Positions 1 to 6,573 of a stretch of 9,314 nucleotides of DNA are shown here, piece by piece (the stretch's first letter is position 1; each line of letters begins with the position of its first letter). The notes below the pieces were generated by a model that worked only from the letters and a program-made list of their open reading frames with translations, did no database searches and had not been told where the DNA came from. The stretch is taken from NCBI GenBank assembly GCA_002403115.1, contig DHHE01000024.1, positions 1 through 9,314 on the forward strand, read 5' to 3'. The translations under genes and the position numbers were made by a program. Origin of the DNA: a bacterium UBP2_UBA4780 (GTDB lineage: Bacteria; Edwardsbacteria; AC1; EtOH8).

Positions 1-2542
1 GGGCGTAGCCCCCGGTGGCCAGCTGGGAGACCAGGACCGGCGCCCCGGGATCCCCGATGTCCGCCACCAGCAGGCCGGCCCGGCCGTCGGCCACCAGGGC
101 GTATCGGCCGTGCGCGGCCACCCAGTTGGCGCAGTCCAGGGTGGAAAACGTCGACCGCAGGGACGGCTGTGTAGGGTCGGAGACGTCCAGAATGGCGAGC
201 CCATAGTCGCCGTCGGCCACCAAAGCCAGGCTGCCTGACAGCTCCACCCCCAGGGCCGTGCCCGGGGTGTCGTAGGTCCCGATCAGCCTGGGGTTGCTGG
301 GGTCGGCGGCATTTATGACCAGAAGCCCCGAGGACTCGGCCGCGGCATAGACCAGGGTGTCCCGGACGCAGGCCGAATAGAAGAAGCCGGCGGTGTCGTA
401 GGCCCCGGCCACGAACGGGCGGCGCGGATCGGAAACGTCCACCGCCCCCAGACCCCATGCGCCATTTGCTACATAAACATAGGGTTCGGACGCCGCCAGC
501 CCGAAGGACGGCCCGGGCAGGGGACAATATCCCATCTCCCTGGGGCTGGCCGGGTCCGTGCAGTCCAGCACCCGCAGGCCGAAGCCGGCGTCGCAGGTAT
601 AGATCCTGTCCCCGGACCCGGCCAGGCCGTAGGCGGTCAGGGGCATTTGGTATGCCCCGGCCGCATCCATCCGCGACAGGCTGGAGACGTCCACCGAACG
701 CAGGCCGCCCGGCCCATCTGCCAGCCAGGCGTGGCCGCCGGAAACCGCCACCGCCTGGGCCAAGCCCGGTGTTGGGCAGTGGCCGGCGCCAATCGGCTGC
801 TTGAGGTTTGAAACATCATGGACCTGGAGCCCCTTGTCCCCGTTGGCAGTGTACAAGCGGCCGCCCTGAAAAGCGAAGCCCCGTGCGTTTTGCGTTATCA
901 GCCTTATCTCGTGAAGCAGCTGCGAAGTTCCCCATTTGCCTGGAAACGAAAAGACGCACAGGCTGCTGTCGGTCATCATCTGAATAGACGCATTATCCAC
1001 CGCTATACTGTATCCGGGGCCGCCCGGCATTCTCTCGAACAATCTCACCCCGTGAAAAATCTCGACCAGGACCCAGGCGGCGTTAATCCCGGCCAGCGCG
1101 ACATAGACCTTGCCATTTCTGCTTCTAACCGCGCATTTTCTTGCGAAGAAATCATCTATTTCGAAACGTATCCAGAGCGTGGGGTGGGCAGGATCCGAAA
1201 CGTTGACCACGGTCAGTCCGGAATCGCCGTCGGCGATGTAGGCGTTGGCGCCCCGCAGGGTAACCCCCTGGGCCGTTCCCGGTGTATCGAACCAGCCGAG
1301 CTCGACCGGATTGGCCGGGTCGGCAATTTCGAATATCCTCAGCCCCCCGGTGCCGGCGGCCAGGTACAGCCTGCTGCCGGAGACCGCCACCTGTTGGGGT
1401 TCCCCCGGCGTGTCGTGGTTGCCGATGTTGACCGGGTTGGCCGGATCGCCGATGTCGTACACCCTCAAGCCGAAGGATCTGTCGGCCACGTAGGCCAGGC
1501 TGCCTGAGACGGCCACATCCGCGAAGTCCCCGCCCTGGCCGGCGGTGCCTTTCTCTTGCAGGTGCCTTAGCTCTGAAAGGTCTGCCGTCGTGATGCCCCT
1601 GGCGTCGGCCACCGCGGCCGTGCTGTCCACCGCCGTCACCCTGGAGGCGAAAGTATGCGACCGGCAGAGACCGGCCTCTCCCATGTCGTGGGGATCCCTG
1701 ACGTCGTAGGCGCGCACCACCCCGTTTTCGAATGCCGCCAGGAGGAACTCCCCGCAGATCGCGACGTCCTCCAGGCGGTCGGGAACGATGACGGCGTCAA
1801 TCACAGCCATGCTGTCCAAATCGGCCACGGTGATGGTGCCGGAGAGAGCGCCCCACCGGCTGGCCGCGTAGGCGGCGCGCCCCGACAGGTCGATGGCCGC
1901 CACCGAGTCCGGCAGCGGGCACCAAGCTGTGACGAAGGGGTGGGAAGGCTGAGAAGCGTCGACTTTGGCAAGACCCAGGCTGTCGTCCAAGGCGTAGACC
2001 GAATGGCTGTCGGCGGCCAAATCGACGGCCCGGCCCGGTGTCCAGCAGATTCCGATGATCGAAAGCTTCGAAGGATCGGAGGCGTCGGCCACCAGCACCC
2101 CGGAAGCGCCCGCCGCCATGTAGAGCCTCCCGGCTCCGAACGAAAGTCTTTTGACGCTGTCCGGCGCGGCCAAGGACCCGATAAGCTCCGGACGCGTCGG
2201 GTCCGACACGTCCACCGCCGCCACCCGGTCCCCCATGGCCAGGTAGGCGGTGGTGCCGGACACCGATATGTCGAAAATGGCGCCGGACAGCGACAGGTCG
2301 CCCCGGGCCAGCGGCTGGGCCGGATCGGAGACGTCAAGCACCGCCAGTCGGGCACCGGAGCCGGCCAGGACGTGGCGCTGGCCTCCGATCAGGCAGCCGG
2401 TCACGGCCCGGCATCCTCCCAGGCTCCATGCCCCCACCGTCCTCATGTTGAGGGAGTCGGCGGCCCCAGCTTCGGCGGCCAAAAGCATGGCAAACAGGCA
2501 AAATGCCGTCGTCAGCCTTGACATCTTTTTCTGCCTCTTCAC
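1..2542 (-). CDS. Exported LVIVD-repeat beta-propeller protein, partial (C-terminus beyond the left edge)
   Basis: At least 847 residues read through in one frame without a stop; the end lies outside the window. A Sec signal peptide (basic start KRQKK, hydrophobic core about residues 11-24, AEAGAA near the cleavage site) points to export. The rest is a tandem array of about 42-residue units marked by L-x-V-x-D-V-S-D-P-x-x-P, with motif centres near residues 69, 110, 153, 194, 240, 279, 321, 363, 405, 447, 576, 617, 660, 702, 744, 786 and 828. Many units also carry Y-D-T-P-G and V-A-D-G-D. This is the LVIVD repeat (Pfam LVIVD family), known to build beta-propellers in surface or secreted proteins; I infer an extracytoplasmic binding or scaffold role. 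Residues about 455-565 keep the 42-residue spacing but have lost the motif. The GTG at 2542 is preferred to the in-frame ATG at 2524 because of the ribosome-binding site just upstream and the charged residues it adds to the signal peptide. It is probably co-transcribed with the MFS gene 30 nt upstream. No enzymatic motif is seen. Confidence 0.9.
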   Translation of the reverse strand, partial: MKRQKKMSRLTTAFCLFAMLLAAEAGAADSLNMRTVGAWSLGGCRAVTGCLIGGQRHVLAGSGARLAVLDVSDPAQPLARGDLSLSGAIFDISVSGTTAYLAMGDRVAAVDVSDPTRPELIGSLAAPDSVKRLSFGAGRLYMAAGASGVLVADASDPSKLSIIGICWTPGRAVDLAADSHSVYALDDSLGLAKVDASQPSHPFVTAWCPLPDSVAAIDLSGRAAYAASRWGALSGTITVADLDSMAVIDAVIVPDRLEDVAICGEFLLAAFENGVVRAYDVRDPHDMGEAGLCRSHTFASRVTAVDSTAAVADARGITTADLSELRHLQEKGTAGQGGDFADVAVSGSLAYVADRSFGLRVYDIGDPANPVNIGNHDTPGEPQQVAVSGSRLYLAAGTGGLRIFEIADPANPVELGWFDTPGTAQGVTLRGANAYIADGDSGLTVVNVSDPAHPTLWIRFEIDDFFARKCAVRSRNGKVYVALAGINAAWVLVEIFHGVRLFERMPGGPGYSIAVDNASIQMMTDSSLCVFSFPGKWGTSQLLHEIRLITQNARGFAFQGGRLYTANGDKGLQVHDVSNLKQPIGAGHCPTPGLAQAVAVSGGHAWLADGPGGLRSVDVSSLSRMDAAGAYQMPLTAYGLAGSGDRIYTCDAGFGLRVLDCTDPASPREMGYCPLPGPSFGLAASEPYVYVANGAWGLGAVDVSDPRRPFVAGAYDTAGFFYSACVRDTLVYAAAESSGLLVINAADPSNPRLIGTYDTPGTALGVELSGSLALVADGDYGLAILDVSDPTQPSLRSTFSTLDCANWVAAHGRYALVADGRAGLLVADIGDPGAPVLVSQLATGGYA

Positions 2543-2545
2543 GAT

Positions 2546-2556
2546 CCCACCCCCTT
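2546..2556 (-). promoter_or_regulatory. Ribosome-binding site that decides the GTG start of the LVIVD protein
   Basis: Read on the minus strand, AAGGGGGTGGG is a Shine-Dalgarno-like run. Its GGGGGT core matches GGAGGT with one mismatch and sits 6 nt before the GTG at 2542. The ATG at 2524 would be more than 20 nt away, too far for this site to serve. Confidence 0.55.
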
Positions 2557-2572
2557 CAAATCCTGCCGTTCA

Positions 2573-3853
2573 TCACAACTTCAACAGCTCCCTTCTCCTC
2601 CAGAAGATCAGTCCCGTCGCGGACAGGCAGACCGCGGCCCCGGCCGTCAGGGCGGCCGGCGCCCCGAACCGCTGGGCGGCCGCCCCGGCCAGCAGGCTGC
2701 CGAAAGGCATCATGCCCATGAAGACGAAGGTGAACAGGCTCATCACCCGCCCCCGCAGCTCGTCCGGCACCGTGGTCTGGAGCAGGGTGTTGATGGTGGC
2801 CGTCTGGCTGACCATGGACCAGCCGACCAGCGGCAGCAGCATCAGCGACAGGGCGAAGCTCCGTGACAGGGCGAAGGCCGACAGACTCAGGGAGAAGACC
2901 ACTCCGGCCGTCATCACCAGCCGTCCCCGGCTCCTGGTCTGGCTGAACGCCGCCAGGCCCAGCGCCCCGGTCAGGGCTCCAACACCGTTGGCCGTCATCA
3001 GGAATCCCAATCCCCGGGCGCCGGCGCCCAAAATGTCCCGGGCGAAGATCGGCATCAGGATGGCGTAGGGCATCCCGAAAATGCTGAAAACCGCTATTAT
3101 CATGACCAGTGAGCGGATGACCGGTTGGTTCCAGGCGTACGAAATCCCCGCCCTCATCTCGTGCCAGGCCGACCCCCGCGGAGGAGGCGGCAGCCGTTCC
3201 CGCCTTATCATCCACAGCCCCAGGATGACCGCCAGAAAGCTGACCCCGTTGCTGAAGAAGCACCCGGCCATGCCGATGAATCCTATCAGCACCCCGGCCA
3301 GGGCCGGCCCCAGGATCCGGGCGGCGTTGAAGACGGCCGAGTTGAGGGCGATGGCGTTCATCAGGTCGGCCTTGCCCACCAGCTCGACGGTGAAGGCCTG
3401 GCGCGAAGGGGCGTCGAAGGCGAACACCGAACCGGAGATGGCCGCCAGGGCCACCACGTGCCAGATTCGCGCTATTTCAAAATAGGTCAAAGCCGCCAGG
3501 GCCAAAGCCAGGACCATGGCGGTGGCCTGGGTGGCCATCAGCAGCCTCCGCTTGTCGAACCGGTCGGCCGCCACCCCGCCCGGCAGGGCCAGGAACAGGA
3601 TCGGCATGGACCCGATGGCCGAGACCAGCCCCAGCAGGAAGGCGGAGTTGGTCAGGGTCAGCACCAGCCAGCCCTGGGCCACCGCCTGCATCCACGTGCC
3701 CACCAGCGACACCATCTGCCCGGTCCAGAACAGGCGGAAGTTGCGGTGGCGAAGCGAGGCGAAGGTGTTTCCCGGCCAAGTTGCCGCCGGATTATGGCTA
3801 GCCGCGCCGACGGGTTGATTTTGCTTACGCCCTGTGTTATTATCCTTTTGCAT
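2573..3853 (-). CDS. Major facilitator superfamily exporter, MFS_3 (EntS-like) type
   Basis: This 426-residue protein has the size and pattern of a 12-helix transporter. The N-terminal consensus of the MFS_3 group is plain: the stretch around residues 31-68, with NFRLFWTGQMVSLVGTWMQ followed by AQGWLVL, opens helix 1. MFS motif A follows after helix 2 as GGVAADRFDKRRLL (about residues 92-105). A second conserved loop, VPDELRGRVMSL, is in the C-terminal half. The family contains proton-driven exporters of small molecules, including siderophores (EntS) and drugs; nothing here shows the substrate. The ATG at 3853 is forced: an in-frame stop lies 18 nt upstream, and the next ATG falls after the conserved helix-1 start. 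No Shine-Dalgarno sequence precedes it, which is odd. The first 12 codons are AT-rich because they overlap the promoter of the divergent gene. The LVIVD gene follows 30 nt downstream, so the pair is probably an operon. Confidence 0.92.
   Translation of the reverse strand: MQKDNNTGRKQNQPVGAASHNPAATWPGNTFASLRHRNFRLFWTGQMVSLVGTWMQAVAQGWLVLTLTNSAFLLGLVSAIGSMPILFLALPGGVAADRFDKRRLLMATQATAMVLALALAALTYFEIARIWHVVALAAISGSVFAFDAPSRQAFTVELVGKADLMNAIALNSAVFNAARILGPALAGVLIGFIGMAGCFFSNGVSFLAVILGLWMIRRERLPPPPRGSAWHEMRAGISYAWNQPVIRSLVMIIAVFSIFGMPYAILMPIFARDILGAGARGLGFLMTANGVGALTGALGLAAFSQTRSRGRLVMTAGVVFSLSLSAFALSRSFALSLMLLPLVGWSMVSQTATINTLLQTTVPDELRGRVMSLFTFVFMGMMPFGSLLAGAAAQRFGAPAALTAGAAVCLSATGLIFWRRRELLKL
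3815..3843 (+). promoter_or_regulatory. Putative sigma-70 promoter for the small anchored protein gene
   Basis: TTGATT (3815-3820) and TATTAT (3838-3843) are separated by exactly 17 bp, matching 4/6 and 5/6 of the consensus boxes in otherwise GC-rich DNA. The predicted transcription start is near 3850, giving a leader of about 20 nt to the ATG at 3871. The promoter lies inside the first codons of the divergent MFS gene. Box matching by eye only. Confidence 0.55.
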
Positions 3854-3870
3854 CGATCGTGCGAAACATC

Positions 3871-4560
3871 ATGAAGCATGCCCTAGTAATACTAGCGGTC
3901 CTGGCCGCCCCGGCGCTGGCCTGGGACGACTGCCCTTTCGGTCTGGTGGACGACCCCGCGCCCGGCCGATGCCGGCTGTACGTCGACGCCAACCAGGACG
4001 GGATCTGCGACCGTTCTCAGAAACAGCCCCAGCCGGCCGAAGACAGGCCTGTTCCCGCTGTTGCAGAGAAAATCTCTCCTGGAGCGAGCGCCGGCGGCGG
4101 AATCAAGGGGCCGGCGGCGGCAAGTCCGTCGGCTGACCAGCCGTCCCCGGTCATGGCGACAACTGATTCCGGAAAGTCCTCGGCTCCGGCTGATCCAGAG
4201 CCATCCGAGCCGCCGCCCAAGCCCATACAAACTAGGCCCGGCCGGCTCGTCTGGCTGATATTCGTGACGACCGTCCTGCTGGCAGTGGCCACCGAATGTT
4301 TGACTTTCATCAAGAAGATCCTGTTCTTCCGTCTGCAGTTAATTTGGAACTGGCTGCTGCTGGTCCTTTTCCTGCTCTCGGCCGCCACCGGTCTATACTT
4401 CATCTTCTTCCCCAATCTGGGGAATCCGGATTTGGCCCTGCAGCTTTACATCTGGCACGCCGAAACCGGACTGGCCTTCATCGCCGTAGGCGCCTACCAC
4501 GCCTTACGCAGGTTCGCCTGCATGCTCAGGGGGCTGGGTGCCTGTTTCCGACGGCGCTGA
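3871..4560 (+). CDS. Small envelope protein: exported DxNxDG/cysteine loop, Pro/Ala linker and multi-helix membrane anchor
   Basis: The 229 residues read as four parts. First, a signal peptide (residues 1-18, ending APALA-W). Second, a short cysteine-bearing head (residues 19-50: CPFGLVDD, then GRCRLYVD, then DANQDGICD) with C21, C34 and C46 and a Ca-loop-like D39-x-N41-x-D43-G pattern. Third, a low-complexity Pro/Ala/Ser/Gly linker (about 51-124). Fourth, three hydrophobic helices (about 125-143, 156-180, 188-210). The last two contain the pair IWH196 and YH210, 14 residues apart, reminiscent of haem-ligating helices in cytochrome b561/DUF4405-like membrane domains; that is a resemblance, not an identification. 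I recall similar DxNxDGxCD heads on iron-sulphur or redox membrane proteins, so an envelope redox role is possible. An in-frame GTG at 3859 is an alternative start; ATG 3871 gives the more typical signal peptide. Neither has a good ribosome-binding site. Codons 5-8 are AT-rich CTA GTA ATA CTA, unusual here. A terminator follows 21 nt after the stop. Confidence 0.75.
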   Translation: MKHALVILAVLAAPALAWDDCPFGLVDDPAPGRCRLYVDANQDGICDRSQKQPQPAEDRPVPAVAEKISPGASAGGGIKGPAAASPSADQPSPVMATTDSGKSSAPADPEPSEPPPKPIQTRPGRLVWLIFVTTVLLAVATECLTFIKKILFFRLQLIWNWLLLVLFLLSAATGLYFIFFPNLGNPDLALQLYIWHAETGLAFIAVGAYHALRRFACMLRGLGACFRRR

Positions 4561-4580
4561 CGCACTCGGTGGCTGACCTT

Positions 4581-4612
4581 GGCCGGGCGAGCGAGCCCGG
4601 CCTTTTCATTTT
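4581..4612 (+). terminator. Rho-independent terminator of the 3871-4560 gene
   Basis: GGCCGGGC (4581-4588), a 6-nt loop GAGCGA, and GCCCGGCC (4595-4602) form a perfect 8-bp GC stem followed by TTTT-CA-TTTT. The T-rich tail overlaps the stop codon of the convergent VanX-like gene. On the minus strand the stem is not followed by a T run, so it should stop mainly plus-strand transcription, although it may also protect the 3' end of the minus transcript. Confidence 0.85.
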
Positions 4613-5664
4613 ACGGCCTGCGAAATAGGCATGTTGCTGATCGGGTATCGTTCCCGGCTGATGTGGCGGTAATGCCACCACTCCTTGCGCAACCCCCTGA
4701 AACCCTGCCTCTCCAGGGCCGTGCGGAGCACCAGGCGGTGCCAGCGCTGCAGCGCTGTGCCGCCGGGGAAAAAGCTGTGGGCCCGCTCCGAGAGTTCGCC
4801 GCCCAGGTGGCCGACGTCCGCCTCCCGGCCGGTGGACAAGTCGAACAGCGTGGCGTCCACCGCCGTGCCCCGGTTGTGGTGGGAGCCGGCCTGGGGGCTG
4901 GCCACGAACCGCCTCATGGTGGGGTTGGCCGACAGGTGCAGGAACTTGGTGACGTGCCACGGCCGGTAGGCGTCGCTTATCTGGAGGGCGAAACCCCTTT
5001 CCCCCAGCCAGCGGTTGGCCCGGGCCAGCGCCTGTGCCGCCGGTCGCTGCAGCAGGGCCGCGTCCCGGTCGTAGAGGGCGAACCCGTACGAGTTCCTGGG
5101 GCTGGAGTAGGCCAGGGCCAGCCTGACGCCGGGATCGTACTGCCTGACGTCCACCAAATCGGGCTTGGCGAATTTCCCCTTCTCCGCCGGGGGCCTGGCC
5201 CTTCTGGCTTCGGCCCACAGGGAATCCAGCGGCATATCAACCGTGGGTTTGGGCGGCCGGGCCCGCTCGCCGGGGTAATATTTTCTGGCGAACGGCACTC
5301 CGTCAATGATGCAGGCCCCGCCGCCACCCAGCGAGTCCCGCAAAAAGACCGCCTTTCTTCCCTTCCCGGATCCCTCGAAATGGAAGGAGTCCTTCCCGGC
5401 CTCGCGCAAGTCCCCTGGCATGGAATCGTACGTTTGCAGCCGGCCTCCGTCCTCCCTGATCAGGAAGTCGGATTTATCGTTTCCGGGCTGTCCATACTTG
5501 CCCAACAGCCCGAGCCAGCGCTCGGGGCAGGGCGCGGGCCTGGGGGGCAGGACCGCCTTTGCCTGTCCCATGGCCGGGGCGAAAAGGGATGCTCCAGCGA
5601 GCGATAAAGCGCAACAAAACGTTAACCAGGCGCTTCCAGACATGGCGAATGGCCTCTTGGGCAT
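4606..5664 (-). CDS. Exported VanX-type (M15D family) D-alanyl-D-alanine dipeptidase-like enzyme with an extra N-terminal domain
   Basis: The protein has 352 residues. The C-terminal half has the VanX/M15D zinc-peptidase signature: DAYRP (R234, matching the transition-state arginine), S261-x-H263-x-x-G-x-A-x-D270 (zinc ligands H263 and D270) and E328-WW-H331 (catalytic base E328, third ligand H331). The H263-to-H331 distance, 68 residues, equals H116-to-H184 in VanX. These enzymes cleave D-Ala-D-Ala or related dipeptides. VanX is cytoplasmic and about 200 residues; this one has a signal peptide (about residues 1-36) and an added N-terminal region (about 45-130, ERWLGLLGKYG to FARKYYPGE) resembling small beta-rich domains attached to beta-lactamase-like proteins. 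A periplasmic or surface role in peptidoglycan-peptide turnover is therefore likelier than vancomycin resistance; there are no vanH/A/R/S genes here. The start is ambiguous: ATG 5664 gives a basic N-terminus, while ATG 5643 has an AAGAGG-like site about 9 nt before it. It lies 17 nt after the upstream unknown gene, likely in one operon. Confidence 0.85.
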   Translation of the reverse strand: MPKRPFAMSGSAWLTFCCALSLAGASLFAPAMGQAKAVLPPRPAPCPERWLGLLGKYGQPGNDKSDFLIREDGGRLQTYDSMPGDLREAGKDSFHFEGSGKGRKAVFLRDSLGGGGACIIDGVPFARKYYPGERARPPKPTVDMPLDSLWAEARRARPPAEKGKFAKPDLVDVRQYDPGVRLALAYSSPRNSYGFALYDRDAALLQRPAAQALARANRWLGERGFALQISDAYRPWHVTKFLHLSANPTMRRFVASPQAGSHHNRGTAVDATLFDLSTGREADVGHLGGELSERAHSFFPGGTALQRWHRLVLRTALERQGFRGLRKEWWHYRHISRERYPISNMPISQAVK

Positions 5665-5681
5665 TTTGGAACGCAAATACT

Positions 5682-6524
5682 TCAAGGCAGCGGCGGCACC
5701 ACCCTTTTGCCACGGCCCCGGCCCGGCGTGTTGTCGAACACCTCCACCACGTGATAGATGGTGACGATCGACTTGCGCGGGGAACGGCCGTGGAAGTGGT
5801 CGTGGATGGCGTTGACGTAATCCACCGCCAGCCTCTCCTCCGGGCTCAGGCCGGGATCGTCGGGATGCAGCATCTGGGCCAGGCAGCGCAGCTCGTAGGA
5901 CACCATGTCCAGGAAGACCACCGAGACCCCGGGATCGGACATCAGGTTGAGGAAGGTATGGGTGGCGTAGTCCGGGGTGGCGTAAAGCTCCAGCGAGATC
6001 TGTTTGGTGTCGTCCAGCAGATGGGCCCGGTCGCGGTAGAGCCGGTTCAGCCACTCCAGCTTGTACTCGGTTGAGGAATCGGCGCCTGCCTCCAGCTCCT
6101 GCAGCAGGCCCGCCAGTTCCGAGGGCTTCGGCAGCCAGCCCATCCCCTTGACCGCGTTGTTGACCGTGAACTGCCCGTCGGTCCTCCTGAAGCCGTGGCT
6201 GGCCACCATGCCGGAGTGAGGACCGGAGAAGCCCGGCATCCGGCCCTTCTTCATTTCCTCCAGCGAGGCCAGGCGCCAGCGCAGGTTCCAATCGACGAAG
6301 GCCTGGGGCAGGGGGCGGACCTGGAAGCTCTGCCACCTGCCGTCCACCTTGGCGCGGACAAGCCCCTGGTCCAGCTTTTTAAGGTCCAGCGTATTCTGTC
6401 GGCAATACCGGCCGTCGGTCCACAGCCCCTTGGGCGGCTTCATATCGGGTGTCTCCCGTGGTTGGGCCGCGACCGCCCCCGCCAGAACGGCCATGGCAAT
6501 CCAGGCGCCGTGTTTTGTCGACAT
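5682..6524 (-). CDS. Secreted protein of unknown function, co-oriented with the VanX-like gene
   Basis: I do not recognise this 280-residue protein. It opens with a signal peptide (MSTKHG, then a hydrophobic core WIAMAVLAGAVAA, residues 8-20), so it is probably periplasmic or secreted. Residues 32-75 look beta-rich (LWTDGRYC, LVRAKVDGRWQSFQV) and could form a small domain. The C-terminal half looks mostly helical and carries polar clusters that resemble a conserved site: TPDYATHT (183-190), FLDMVSYE (204-211), MLHPDDPGLS (218-227), DYVNAIHDHFHG (235-246, with H241, D242, H243 and H245) and IYHVVEVFDN (256-265). The HDHFH cluster could bind metal; this is inference only. The start is firm: AAGGGAG ends 6 nt before the ATG, with a second AGGAG just upstream. 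It lies 49 nt after the LarA-like gene and 17 nt before the VanX-like gene, suggesting joint expression with the peptidase. Confidence 0.85.
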   Translation of the reverse strand: MSTKHGAWIAMAVLAGAVAAQPRETPDMKPPKGLWTDGRYCRQNTLDLKKLDQGLVRAKVDGRWQSFQVRPLPQAFVDWNLRWRLASLEEMKKGRMPGFSGPHSGMVASHGFRRTDGQFTVNNAVKGMGWLPKPSELAGLLQELEAGADSSTEYKLEWLNRLYRDRAHLLDDTKQISLELYATPDYATHTFLNLMSDPGVSVVFLDMVSYELRCLAQMLHPDDPGLSPEERLAVDYVNAIHDHFHGRSPRKSIVTIYHVVEVFDNTPGRGRGKRVVPPLP

Positions 6525-6540
6525 GCCGGTCTCCCTTCTC

Positions 6541-6554
6541 CTATAGAAATATAG
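6541..6554 (-). repeat. Short AT-rich inverted repeat before the unknown secreted protein gene
   Basis: CTATA (6541-6545) and TATAG (6550-6554) are a perfect 5-bp inverted repeat around a 4-nt centre, directly upstream of the ribosome-binding site of the 6524 gene and inside the only AT-rich patch between it and the LarA-like gene. A -10-like TATATT (minus strand, 6553-6548) overlaps it, but no good -35 box is visible. It could be an operator, a weak promoter or chance. Confidence 0.3.
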
Positions 6555-6573
6555 TTATTTATGCCGTGGGTTC

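Noticed and set aside
818..2521. Long plus-strand open frames opposite the LVIVD gene (818-1507 and 1655-2521).
   Set aside because: They are the codon-aligned antisense of the repeat protein, a usual artefact of GC-rich coding DNA, with no ribosome-binding site or recognisable domain.
1..2542. DNA-level periodicity in the LVIVD gene that could suggest a CRISPR or tandem satellite array.
   Set aside because: The repeats are imperfect, about 126 bp apart and in frame; they are explained by protein repeats.
3125..3874. Plus-strand frame of 249 codons opposite the MFS gene.
   Set aside because: Its composition (His, Gln, Gly, Arg, Pro) is that of an antisense shadow, and the opposite strand encodes a clear transporter.
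4579..5607. Plus-strand frame of 342 codons opposite the VanX-like gene.
   Set aside because: It overlaps the terminator and a gene with intact catalytic motifs, and shows no recognisable domain.
4606..5664. Vancomycin-resistance cluster suggested by the VanX-like gene.
   Set aside because: There is no vanH, vanA-type ligase, vanR or vanS nearby, and the enzyme is exported and two-domain, unlike resistance VanX.
5665..6336. A longer reading frame that would extend the VanX-like protein N-terminally to 576 residues.
   Set aside because: The extra part is an out-of-frame reading of the unknown secreted protein gene, lacks natural composition, and would bury the signal peptide in the middle of the protein.
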